A stretch of DNA of 64,000 nt from Bacteroidales bacterium (GTDB lineage: Bacteria; Bacteroidota; Bacteroidia; Bacteroidales; Tenuifilaceae): positions 1 through 64,000 of the forward strand of contig JABFRB010000016.1 of the NCBI GenBank assembly GCA_013141385.1, read 5' to 3'. Each line of letters opens with the position of its first letter. Positions within the stretch are counted from its first letter, which is position 1. The position numbers were made by a program, and so were the translations under genes. The notes beneath the pieces are model-generated. The model was not told the DNA's origin, did no database searches, and was given only the letters and a program-made list of their open reading frames with translations. Positions 16,146 through 25,200 of this stretch are shown one piece after another.

Positions 16146-16568
16146 TTATTTTTTCCAAAAAAATCGATTAATCGATTTTTGTTTTTGCAACTTCTTAACT
16201 GCTTTGTTTTCGAGTTCAGCCATTTTTAGGTCAGGGAAAAGTATTTGCCACACCTCGCTCCAACCTGGAAAACCACCTAAATTTCTATCATCAATAAATA
16301 TGTCAACTTCAATTTTCCGGGGTGCTGATTCATCAACTATTTCTTCAGGGTAGTTTTTATTAACCGCATAGAATTCAACCCCATTATTTCTGCAAAACTC
16401 AACAGCCTCTTCAAGTTCTTTACCAGTCCTAACAGTCCAGAGGATTAGAATGTATCCTTTTTTTTGAAGTTCTTTTAGAGTTTCAAATGCAAATAGTTTT
16501 ACTTTACCGATACTAGGATAGCAGTGTTCAACAATTGTTCCATCAAAATCAACGGCAATCTTAATCAT
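16146..16568 (-). CDS. HAD-superfamily hydrolase (BT0820-like)
   Basis: A 140-residue protein from the ATG at 16568, which begins directly at MIKIAVDFDGT; a start six codons earlier is possible but adds nothing conserved. DFDGT (residues 6-10) supplies the nucleophile Asp, LILWTVRTG the second motif Thr region, and FIDDRNLGG the acidic motif 4. It lacks a cap domain of any size. Related small Bacteroidota proteins are annotated as HAD-like phosphatases without known substrate. Confidence 0.78.
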   Translation of the reverse strand: MIKIAVDFDGTIVEHCYPSIGKVKLFAFETLKELQKKGYILILWTVRTGKELEEAVEFCRNNGVEFYAVNKNYPEEIVDESAPRKIEVDIFIDDRNLGGFPGWSEVWQILFPDLKMAELENKAVKKLQKQKSINRFFWKK

Positions 16569-16708
16569 AGCTGAAATCATAACCAAATTACAAATATAAC
16601 AAATTAGCTGTTTTCATCTGTCTGATTTCTTGTTTTTAAAGGTACAGATGGAACATCCATAGGATAGTCATTCCCATATGTATTAAAGTTAATCATGGAT
16701 GTTTCATA

Positions 16709-17782
16709 TTAATGTTTGAAGGAATCGAAACTCCAACGTATGGAGAAGATATTTGAATACCGAGAATAGCCTTGGCTTCCTGCATTGGTCATAGCATAAT
16801 CTATATTTATACTTCGGAATTTAATTCCAACCCCAAGGCTTGGTTGTAGGGTTAATTCGTTACTACCGCTAAATCCGCTATTTCGTTGGATATTATTGGC
16901 ACCAACACGAACAAAAACAATATTTCTATAACAAACCTCTAACCCAAAATGAGGATCAATACTTGTGGGTTTACCTGAAATTAGCGTATTACGTTTGCCA
17001 TCGAAAGTAAAATCGAAATCGGTTTCAGCGGTAAGGTTAAGATTTTCGTTGAGTTTAAATGTACGAGCTATGCCTAATATCAATCTAGGTAAAGTAATTT
17101 CAAGATTATTTTTTGGAGCAGTATTGTAAGTGCTATCAACAACTGTTATTTCTAATGCTTTTGAATTAAACGACCATAAATTAAAAGTTGTTGTTATATC
17201 TTTTACCGTAGCACCGAATAGCCACTTATTAAGTTGGTATCGTGCCGAGGCATCCAGTCCAAAGCCCCAAGCGGAGGCAAATTTCCCAACGCTCCGATAA
17301 ATTAGCTTAGCATTTCCGCCAACCCAAAGGTGAGAAATAGGGGTTGTTTTTGCATAGCTAAATAGAAAAGCATAATCAGCAATTGAAAAGGTTTTAAGTC
17401 TATCGTAATTAATATTCCCATTTTCATCAATTAGATCGATGGTATTTGGGATATCATCAACCCCAAAACGAATTACGGAGAATGCCATCGCTGAGGTTGA
17501 ATCTGGTTTATAACCTAATGCGATATGGTTATAACTAGCCATTCCAGCAAAGTAACTAGCGTGTAATGCTTCAATCTGATACCGATTTTGCAACCCAATT
17601 AATCCCGAAGGATTCCAATATGCTGCTCCCACATCATTACATGAGGCAGAACCTATACTGCCCATACCCATCCATTTTGCACCAACCCCAATTGCAAGAA
17701 AGTCGTTACTATACTTTGCTGTTTGAGAAAAAACAGCAGCACTAGCAACAAAAAGCAACAAGAATAGGGCAATCTTCCGCAT
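16709..17782 (-). CDS. PorV/PorQ-family outer-membrane beta-barrel protein
   Basis: The chosen ATG (17782, 357 residues) starts a clear signal peptide MRKIALFLLLFVASAAVFSQ; an upstream in-frame ATG gives an unlikely N-terminus. The mature protein begins with the family pattern FLAIGVGAKWMGMGSIGSAS and AAYWNPSGL, then alternating strands to a C-terminal aromatic residue stretch (FSIRWSFDSF). Such proteins are FadL-like barrels; PorV in type IX secretion shuttles cargo to the attachment complex. Whether this copy is PorV itself or a paralogue cannot be decided. Divergent from pssA. Confidence 0.8.
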   Translation of the reverse strand: MRKIALFLLLFVASAAVFSQTAKYSNDFLAIGVGAKWMGMGSIGSASCNDVGAAYWNPSGLIGLQNRYQIEALHASYFAGMASYNHIALGYKPDSTSAMAFSVIRFGVDDIPNTIDLIDENGNINYDRLKTFSIADYAFLFSYAKTTPISHLWVGGNAKLIYRSVGKFASAWGFGLDASARYQLNKWLFGATVKDITTTFNLWSFNSKALEITVVDSTYNTAPKNNLEITLPRLILGIARTFKLNENLNLTAETDFDFTFDGKRNTLISGKPTSIDPHFGLEVCYRNIVFVRVGANNIQRNSGFSGSNELTLQPSLGVGIKFRSINIDYAMTNAGSQGYSRYSNIFSIRWSFDSFKH

Positions 17783-17851
17783 ATATAGCAAGTTTATTAC
17801 ATGGTAAACATACAAAATCCGATTTTTATTACCAACCTTAGCTTTTTAACT

Positions 17852-17859
17852 TATTTTTG
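17852..17859 (+). promoter_or_regulatory. -7 element of pssA (TATTTTTG)
   Basis: Matches TAnnTTTG, 25 bases before the pssA ATG at 17885, and supports that start over the upstream one at 17801. Confidence 0.45.
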
Positions 17860-17884
17860 TGGTAAATATTGTAATTCACTCACT

Positions 17885-18655
17885 ATGATTTCGAATAATA
17901 AGATTATTAGGCACTTGCCAAATGTTATTACTCTGCTTAACTTAGTAGCAGGCTGTTTATCGATAGTTTCAGCATTTGAAGGGAATCTTCAAATTGCCGG
18001 ATTGTTGATTATAATAGCTGGAGTTTTTGACTTTTTTGATGGATTTACAGCCCGTTTGATTGGCGCATACTCAGCGCTTGGAAAAGAATTAGATTCCCTT
18101 TCGGATGTGGTAAGCTTTGGTGTTGCTCCTTCCATGATCATGTATCATCTTTTAAAAAATTCATTAGGATTAGATGCTTCTGAGGGTCTTTTAACAGGGC
18201 ATTTAATATTGGCAGCACCATTTCTGCTTGCAGCATTCTCATCGCTTCGTTTGGGTATTTTCAATCTTGATCAACGCCAAACCTCCTCGTTTATTGGTCT
18301 TGCAACACCTCCAAGCGCATTCTTTACGGTAGGTATTGTTTTTGGGCTTCACAGCGGATGGAGTAATGTTTTTGAATACTTTACATCATCACCAACGCTA
18401 TTAATATTGATGATAGTTATTCAATCAGCGTTACTCGTTTGTGAATTGCCAATGTTTTCGCTAAAACTTAAAACCTTAAAATTTTCAATTGCTTACAAGC
18501 AGATTTTATTACTTTCAGGCTCTTTGGTTCTAATATTAATATTTTACAAAGCATCGCTGCCGCTGATAATATTGTGGTACATCTTATTGTCAACTTTTTT
18601 CTGGATTCTTGAAGGAGGAGATAAAGGGAGTAGTAAAGAAGTTATTGGAAGTTAA
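17885..18655 (+). CDS. pssA: CDP-diacylglycerol-serine O-phosphatidyltransferase
   Basis: Makes phosphatidylserine from CDP-diacylglycerol and serine in the inner membrane, the first step to phosphatidylethanolamine. Start at 17885 (256 residues) begins with ISNNKIIRHLPNVITLLNLVAG, typical for the family. The CDP-alcohol phosphotransferase signature D-G-x2-A-R-x8-G-x3-D-x3-D is seen as DGFTAR then GKELDSLSD. About seven to eight hydrophobic helices follow. The next gene, purS, begins after 115 bases and has its own promoter-like element. Confidence 0.92.
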   Translation: MISNNKIIRHLPNVITLLNLVAGCLSIVSAFEGNLQIAGLLIIIAGVFDFFDGFTARLIGAYSALGKELDSLSDVVSFGVAPSMIMYHLLKNSLGLDASEGLLTGHLILAAPFLLAAFSSLRLGIFNLDQRQTSSFIGLATPPSAFFTVGIVFGLHSGWSNVFEYFTSSPTLLILMIVIQSALLVCELPMFSLKLKTLKFSIAYKQILLLSGSLVLILIFYKASLPLIILWYILLSTFFWILEGGDKGSSKEVIGS

Positions 18656-18740
18656 TTGGAATCTGTTATTGTCACTATATTGACTTTTGTAATATTGGTG
18701 ACCTTTTTTTCATTCCTCTTTTTTAATCTTAAATTTGGAG

Positions 18741-18748
18741 TAATTTTG
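18741..18748 (+). promoter_or_regulatory. -7 element of purS (TAATTTTG)
   Basis: TAATTTTG matches TAnnTTTG and lies 22 bases before the ATG at 18771, which fits that start better than the ATG at 18762. Confidence 0.4.
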
Positions 18749-18770
18749 CCAACAGATAAAAATGTACAAG

Positions 18771-19028
18771 ATGAAATTTATTGCAGAAATAAACGTGATG
18801 CCTTTAAAGGCTTTACTCGATCCGCAAGGAAAGGCTGTTGGGATGACCATGCATAGTATTGGCTATACCGATGTTACAAATGTACGTGTAGGCAAGCATA
18901 TCACTATGGAAATTGAAGCTCCATCAAAAAATGCTGCTCTTGAAAAAGTTAACGAGGCTTGCTCTAAAATTCTTTCAAATCCAGTAATGGAAGGTTTTGA
19001 GTATACCGTTAAAGAGATAAAGGATTAA
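18771..19028 (+). CDS. purS: Phosphoribosylformylglycinamidine synthase subunit PurS
   Basis: The 85-residue small subunit of the FGAM synthase complex (PurSQL), which bridges glutaminase PurQ and synthetase PurL in purine synthesis. Visible features are KFIAEINVMPLKALLDPQGKA, the PurS N-terminal strand-helix with the conserved DPQG, VRVGKHITMEI and the closing GFEYTVKEI. An ATG three codons upstream is possible. purQ and purL are not in the window, which is unusual for a three-subunit system normally encoded together. Confidence 0.85.
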   Translation: MKFIAEINVMPLKALLDPQGKAVGMTMHSIGYTDVTNVRVGKHITMEIEAPSKNAALEKVNEACSKILSNPVMEGFEYTVKEIKD

Positions 19029-19268
19029 TTAACGTGACCTCGATATAATAAATGTAATAATGTGTTTATTATTAATGATCTATGATTATTTAAGGTAATG
19101 ATGGAATATTGGAGAACAAGAGATTAGATTTTTGCTTGTATCCTCCATTTTTGACTTCGTCGAACTCGCAAGCTCGGTTCCAATTTTCCATTATTCCATT
19201 GTTTCAAATAAAATAAATCGATTGATATTTAGATTAATACATTGTCCCTTACATCGAACTGACGTTAA
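19029..19268. repeat. Inverted-repeat-bounded intergenic element (240 bp)
   Basis: Left end ttaacgtgacctcgatataa (19029-19048) and right end ttacatcgaactgacgttaa (19249-19268) are imperfect inverted repeats (16 of 20). The element starts on the base after the purS stop and ends five bases before the stop of the convergent next gene. It shares ends with 131-161 and 41787-41965 and an internal gaactcgcaagctYggttc with 41819-41837. No ORF inside. Confidence 0.6.
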
Positions 19269-19273
19269 TTAGT

Positions 19274-20383
19274 TTACTCTGCGGATAACTTATCTTTTCT
19301 ATTTAATATATCAACCTGCTTTCGGATGGATTCTTTATGAACTAGCTGGAGCAGGTCTTTTATATACTCATCATCCAGTCCCAAGCGTTTTCCACAATCA
19401 ATTCTTGATTTTAGAATATTCTCCCATCTACGTAACTGAAAAACGCTAACATTATTGTTCTTTTTGTACTCTCCAATCTCCTCTACAATTCTCATTCTTT
19501 GAGCCAAAAGCTCTATCATTTGTTGATCAATGGAATCGATTTTATCCCGCAGTTGCTCAAGTTTGTCAATGAATTCAACATTTTGCGATGATGTGGATCT
19601 GAAAATCAACTCATTAAGCATTAATTCGAGTTGTAACGGGCTAATTTGCTGCTTTGCATCGCTAAGAGCAAGGGAGGGATTACGGTGAACCTCAATCATC
19701 AACCCATCCATTGATAGGTTAAGCGCTTTTTGAGCAATTTCAGGAACAAGAGATGCGTGTCCGGCAATATGACTTGGGTCGCAAATAATAGGTAGGTTTG
19801 GAAATTTACTTTTTAAATCGATAGCAAGCTCCCACTTGGGAATGTTTCGTAACCTACTTCTTTCATAGGGATAGAAGCCTCTATGCACTGCTGCAAGTTT
19901 AACAATCCCTGCTCGGTTAAAACGTTCAAGCGCACCAATCCATAGTTCAAGATCAGGATTTACAGGGTTTTTTACAAGCACAGGGATATCAATGCCCATT
20001 AACGCCTGAGCGATCTGCTCCACCGAAAAAGGATTTGAAGTTGTTCGAGCACCAACCCATAACACATCAACTCCAGCAGCAATTGCCTTCTCTACATGAA
20101 TTGGAGTAGCAACCTCAACAGCCGTGAGTAGTCGAGTTTCCTTTTTTACACGTTTAAGCCATTGAAGGGCCTCATCCCCAGCGCCCTCAAAAGTGCCTGG
20201 TCGTGAACGGGGCTTCCAAATTCCAAGTCGAAGTATTTGAACTCTTCCAATTTTTGCAATTCCGTGGGCTGTTTCCACAACCTGCTCCTCGCACTCGGCA
20301 CTGCATGGCCCTGCAATAAGGAGAGGCTGGTTTAATCCTGGAAACCAATCGGATAGTGGTAATATATTGAGTGTTGTAGTCAT
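19274..20383 (-). CDS. Bifunctional DAHP synthase / chorismate mutase
   Basis: A 369-residue fusion. Residues about 1-260 are a type I-beta (KDO8P synthase-like) DAHP synthase condensing PEP and erythrose-4-phosphate: LLIAGPCSAE, ILRLGIWKPRSRPGTFEG, WVGARTTSNPF, VLVKNPVNPD, CDPSHIAGH and EVHRNP are the phosphate and metal-binding motifs. Residues about 275-360 are an AroQ-type chorismate mutase (LRDKIDSIDQQMIELLAQRM with Arg and Lys ligands downstream). This pairing is common in Bacteroidota, where the mutase domain confers feedback control. No other aromatic amino acid genes are nearby. Confidence 0.92.
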   Translation of the reverse strand: MTTTLNILPLSDWFPGLNQPLLIAGPCSAECEEQVVETAHGIAKIGRVQILRLGIWKPRSRPGTFEGAGDEALQWLKRVKKETRLLTAVEVATPIHVEKAIAAGVDVLWVGARTTSNPFSVEQIAQALMGIDIPVLVKNPVNPDLELWIGALERFNRAGIVKLAAVHRGFYPYERSRLRNIPKWELAIDLKSKFPNLPIICDPSHIAGHASLVPEIAQKALNLSMDGLMIEVHRNPSLALSDAKQQISPLQLELMLNELIFRSTSSQNVEFIDKLEQLRDKIDSIDQQMIELLAQRMRIVEEIGEYKKNNNVSVFQLRRWENILKSRIDCGKRLGLDDEYIKDLLQLVHKESIRKQVDILNRKDKLSAE

Positions 20384-20446
20384 CCAAATGCAAAGATACC
20401 TGAAAAATAGATTCTTTTAAGATTATTGGAATATAATGCGAGTTTC

Positions 20447-21163
20447 CTAACCCTTCTTAAGTTTCTTTATCTCCTTACTCAGATCTTCGAGCATTTCTAG
20501 TTGAACTTCCTGGGTTTTCATCAATCGCGACCACTGATCAAGTAACAGGTGATCAACCTTTTCATGAAGGGTTCTTATTTCGATTTCGGCCTTAAGATTC
20601 ACCTTGTAATCGTTCTCGGAACGAATCCTATCTTTAGTTTCCTGACGGTTCTGACTCATCATAATAATCGGCGCTTGAATTGCAGCAATACAAGATAGAA
20701 TCAGGTTCATGAGAATAAAAGGGTAAGGGTCAAATGCTCTATTTAGCAACACAATGGTATTTACCAAAATCCACGCTAATAAAATACTAAAGAACGTGAT
20801 GATAAAACTCCAACTACCACCAAATTTTGCAACCCTATCGGCAATATTATCGCCCAAAGAAGTTTTTTCGTCATAGGTTTTTATAGGATTCACCGCAAGC
20901 AACTCACTATTGTGAATACTATTGATAACCTCCTGTTCAAGTGATTCAATCTTACCCCTTTCCTCTGTAACTAAATTTTGAACATATACTCGTCGGAATC
21001 GATTTAAATCTTCGGAGCAAATATTGCATTCGTCAGTCCATTCAGGGTGTTCAACTTTTATTAACGCCTCCAATTCATGTCTTATCCCATAACCAGAAAT
21101 TAGATGATTTTCTGAAAATACTTTTTTACATACACAACAGGTTGACTCGTCCTTGCGTTCCAT
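20447..21163 (-). CDS. DUF1003 membrane protein with N-terminal Cys clusters
   Basis: A 238-residue protein. The N-terminus has CCVCKK (residues 9-14) and CNICSED (46-52), a likely zinc-binding pair. The DUF1003 core follows: LGDNIADRVAKFGGSWSFIITFF, a helix, then FDPYPFILMNLILSCIAAIQAPIIMMSQNR with the conserved YPFILLN...SxxAxxxxPxIxMSQNR pattern. A coiled C-terminal tail contains DYKVNLKAEIEIRTLHEK. Function of DUF1003 is not established. Only three bases separate it from the upstream phosphatase gene, so the two form an operon. Confidence 0.85.
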   Translation of the reverse strand: MERKDESTCCVCKKVFSENHLISGYGIRHELEALIKVEHPEWTDECNICSEDLNRFRRVYVQNLVTEERGKIESLEQEVINSIHNSELLAVNPIKTYDEKTSLGDNIADRVAKFGGSWSFIITFFSILLAWILVNTIVLLNRAFDPYPFILMNLILSCIAAIQAPIIMMSQNRQETKDRIRSENDYKVNLKAEIEIRTLHEKVDHLLLDQWSRLMKTQEVQLEMLEDLSKEIKKLKKG

Positions 21164-21166
21164 AAC

Positions 21167-21733
21167 TTACTTTCTTAACTCATTTTTAATCCTTTCAACA
21201 TTAACATTCTTGATATATTCAGGGATGTTTTTAAAGTTATTATGAAACCCATAACCCCCATTCAACAGCTCGTTCAATGCATCTTCCTTTGTCCAACCCT
21301 GAAAAATAATTCGATACATTGCAACCACCACACCTGTTCTGTCAGCACCATGACGACAATGAACCAGCATGGGTTTTGGAGCATTGGCAATTACCTTTAA
21401 GGCTTCAATTATCTCCTTGTCGGTAAAACTTCCTGCATCCATAGGAACAAGATATGCCTTAAGGGTTAAGTTTCCTATTAGATCATCGTCCTTTTCAGTG
21501 GTTCTAAGGTTTAGGACACTTTTAATGCCCATACTTTTCAATTCAACAAAAGCCTCTTTGTTGGGCTGCTCCGAGCGATATAAATCATCGCTAACACGGT
21601 AAAGGTTATCAAGGTTTTTAGAAGGAACCTTTACACCCCAACTACTTGGACGGTTTTGAGTTTGGCTTAAGACAGGTTCTGCTATCGCAATCACAAAACA
21701 GATTAAACCGAATAGAATAATTTTTTTTCTCAT
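21167..21733 (-). CDS. Secreted dual-specificity/tyrosine phosphatase
   Basis: A 188-residue protein with a signal peptide (MRKKIILFGLICFVIAIAEP) and a Siw14/DSP-like phosphatase domain. The CX5R active loop is HCRHGADRTG (Cys as nucleophile), and the upstream general-acid loop is near PMDAGSFTDKE. The N-terminal part, LYRVSDDLYRSEQPNKEAF and GIKSVLNLR, is typical of periplasmic 'tyrosine phosphatase' or inositol-phosphate-acting members. Export suggests extracellular or periplasmic phosphate ester substrates. First gene of a two-gene unit with DUF1003. Confidence 0.85.
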   Translation of the reverse strand: MRKKIILFGLICFVIAIAEPVLSQTQNRPSSWGVKVPSKNLDNLYRVSDDLYRSEQPNKEAFVELKSMGIKSVLNLRTTEKDDDLIGNLTLKAYLVPMDAGSFTDKEIIEALKVIANAPKPMLVHCRHGADRTGVVVAMYRIIFQGWTKEDALNELLNGGYGFHNNFKNIPEYIKNVNVERIKNELRK

Positions 21734-21912
21734 AGTTCAGTAAGTAGATTTAGTAATCTTTCAGGAAAATATACTAACTCGAATGAAACTTGATTTTCCT
21801 TCAAATTTATACTGCCAAACAAATGTAAGTAGACTAGATTGTAAATGTAAATACTTTTCTGCTCTTATCAACACTACAATTATTAAGATGAAAAGTTCCT
21901 TATTAACTACTA

Positions 21913-22169
21913 AGAAACTGTTTTAATTTCTTTTAGAACCTTATTTTGATTATTCAACCCCTTTGGGGTTGGGTGTTTAATCTATTCATATCCCGTGGGT
22001 GTAACCCACGGCTATTCGTATTTATCCACCTGCCGGTGGATACTATTACTTTAAAGTCCGAAGGACTTGAATCTGAATAACCCCCAGTGAAACTGGGGGA
22101 GGTTAAAGCATAAATTTAAGAACCCTAAAAGGGTTCAATTTAACTGCAATTAAAACTTAAACAGTTTCT
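21913..22169. repeat. Cluster of six short hairpins inside inverted repeats
   Basis: Outer inverted repeat: agaaactgttt (21913-21923) and aaacagtttct (22159-22169), perfect. Inside are six different perfect stem-loops with 6-8 bp stems and 3-4 base loops: 21955-21971 (caacccc/ggggttg), 21993-22011 (ccgtgggt/acccacgg), 22025-22040 (tccacc/ggtgga), 22054-22068 (aagtcc/ggactt), 22081-22099 (cccccagt/actggggg) and 22120-22136 (gaaccct/agggttc). It lies in the 555-base gap between divergent genes. The nested design suggests a non-autonomous mobile or structured element. Confidence 0.65.
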
Positions 22170-22288
22170 AAATATACCATTAACACCCATATTTAATCTT
22201 TTTAAATCTTTTTCAACATTTTACCAATATTCCAAAATTAATTACTACTTTTAATTTCCTTTATTAAAAGCCTATAAACCCTTTAACC

Positions 22289-25200
22289 ATGAACAAGAAA
22301 CGAAGAATCATCGCAATTGCGATTGTTGTAGTTATCATCGGCTCTTACTTTGCAATCTTTAATGGAAGACATCGTAAAAGCGAATCTCTTACAAAAGATT
22401 TTAGTAGCTATATATCTGCCTATACTAATGGCGTTATCTCGAATCGAAGTATAATTAGAGTTGTATTTGCCTCTGATTTTGCAGGTAATACAATTGTGGG
22501 AAAAGTTGCCGATCAGAATCTGATTAGCATCAGCCCATCAATTAAGGGTGAGATGATGTGGACAACCTCCCGCACCATTGAATTTACGCCTTACAATCCG
22601 CTACCAGAGGATAAGGAATACTCTGTAACAGTTTCGCTCAATAAACTTATCAAGGATATACCAAAGGGTTACGAGGAGTTTGACTTCTCGTTCCGTACCA
22701 TAAAGCAGTCGATGGAGGTTATGGTTAATGGACTTGAGTTCTACCAAGAGGCAAGTAAAATGGAACGTCGCCTGAATGGGGTTGTAAATACTGCCGATTT
22801 TGCTGATGCCAACGAGATTAAGAAGACTATTGAGGCTAAGCAGGGCAGCGATAAACTTGAGATGACATGGGAAACATCCACCGATGGAAAAACGTACAGG
22901 TTCTGGGTTGAGAATATCAAACAAGGCGATACGCCTTCAAAAGTTATCTTAAATTGTGATGGCGACCCTATCAACACCGATTTCTCGAAAAATATTGAAT
23001 ATGAAATACCTGTAAAAGGTGTTTTTAGAATACTATCAACAAAGGTAATTCAAAACCCCGATCAATACGTTGAGATTCGCTTCTCGGAGCCAATTGATCA
23101 AAACCTTTCCCTTCAAGGATTAATTACTTGTGAAGAGATTTCCGATCTAAGGATGATTACCGAGGGGAATATCATTAAAGTATATCCAACTAACCGCCAA
23201 AACGGAACATTCAGTTTCAACGTAGCCGAAGGGATTAGATGCTTCGGTGGGCAGAAACTTGGCGAGGCAGTAGTTCTACCCATTCAGTTCGAGGTTTATA
23301 AACCTGAAGTAAAGATGATTGGTGATGGAGTCATTATCCCATCATCCAGCGGGTTACTTTTCCCATTTCAAGCGGTTAGCCTTAGAGCCGTTGATGTTGA
23401 AATTATCAGAATTTTCGAGGATAATATAGCCCAATTCTTACAGGTTAATAATCTTGGGGGAAGCAGCGAGTTGCATAGGGTTGGAAGGATGCTTTTAAGA
23501 AAAACCATTCTACTCAATGCCGGTGGTGAAGTGGATTATGGTGCATGGAACACCTTTCATATCGACCTTTCGAAGATGATAAATACCGAACCGGGTGCAA
23601 TCTATCAAGTTAAAATATCGTTTCGCAAGAACTATTCTGCCTATGGTTGCGAAGGGAAAACGAATACTGAACCAATAAAAACTATTGAGGAGATATATGA
23701 TCCAAGTGATGACTCACATCAATCATACTATTATGAGGATTACGAGGATTATTACTACGAGGATGGCGAAAGTTATAACTGGCAGGAGCGTGAAAACCCT
23801 TGCAATGTTTCATACTACCGAAACAAAGAGGTACGTAGGAATGTATTGGCCTCAAACCTAGGTATTCTAGCCAAGAGAGGCACTGATGGCTCTTCTATAT
23901 TTGTTGTTACAGATTTACTAACAGCCAAACCCATTTCTGGTGTAAGCATTGAGATTTACAACTACCAACACCGTATTATGGCAACCGCCTCTACCGATGG
24001 CGATGGTATGGCTAAACTGGAATTTAAAGGTAATGAAAAGCCTTTCCTTCTAATTGCAAAGCAGGGAACTCAACGAGGATATTTGAAATTGGATGATGGA
24101 TCATCGCTATCACTTAGCTCATTCGATATATCGGGCGAAGCGGTTCAACGTGGAATAAAAGGGTTAATCTACGGCGAAAGGGGCGTTTGGCGTCCAGGCG
24201 ATACGCTATTCCTATCGTTCATTCTCGAAGACAAGAACAAAACTCTTCCCGAAAATCATCCAATCTCATTCGAACTGGTTGATCCACGCGGACAGGTTGT
24301 CTACAAAACTATATCAACCACCAGTGTTGATGGTGTATATGCCTTCCCTGTTGCAACATCTCAGGATGCTCCTACTGGAAGCTATACTGCTAGGGTCAAG
24401 ATAGGTGGAGCAACGTTTACACAACCTGTTAGGGTTGAAACAATAATGCCCAACAGGCTTAAACTGAACCTCGATTTTGGGGTAAATGAGCTGAAAATGA
24501 ATCGCAACATCTCCGCAAATCTCAAGGCAAAATGGTTGCATGGTGCTCCTGCAAGAAACTTAAAAGCAAAAGTCGATATTACCCTAAGTGCATCAACTAC
24601 AACCTTTAAAAACTATAAGGGATATTCATTTGATGATGAATCACGCACCTTCTCATCGGAGGAGCAGAGCCTGTTCGAAGGAGTTTTAAATGAAAGCGGA
24701 GAAATTACATTTAGCCCACGAATTGATGTTAAGGCATCTGCTCCTGGTGTTCTGAAAGCCAGTTTCAAAGTAAGGGTTTTTGAGGAGGGAGGAAATTTCA
24801 GTATCGACAAGTTCTCCATGCCTTACTACCCATTCGAAACCTTTGTAGGCGTTAAGATGCCCGACCCTGGCACAAGAGGTAATATGTTTGTTACCGATAC
24901 CGATCAAAAACTAAAAGTGGTTACGGTTAATGCCGATGGCAACCCAGTATCAAGGAGTGGTTTAAAGGTTGAAATTTATAAACTCGATTGGAGATGGTGG
25001 TGGGAGCAAAACTCCGATGATCTTTCAAACTACGTCTCAAATTCATATTCAAGGATTATTCAACGAGGATTTGTTAGCACAGGCTCCAACGGCGAAGGTG
25101 AATTCAATGTTCGTATCAATCAACCCGAATGGGGTCGATTCCTAATTAGAGTTATCGATCCTGATGGAGGTCATGCCGCTAGTACTATATCCTACTTCGA

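Noticed and set aside
17783-17815. Upstream start of the PorV-like gene
   Set aside because: Adds 11 residues ahead of a normal signal peptide.
17801-17884. Upstream start of pssA
   Set aside because: Precedes the -7 element and adds 28 non-conserved residues.
18656-18856. 66-codon ORF starting with TTG after pssA
   Set aside because: Overlaps purS in another frame and includes its promoter element; no conserved features.
21955-22136. CRISPR-like array
   Set aside because: The units are different hairpins, not a constant repeat with variable spacers, and no cas genes are near.
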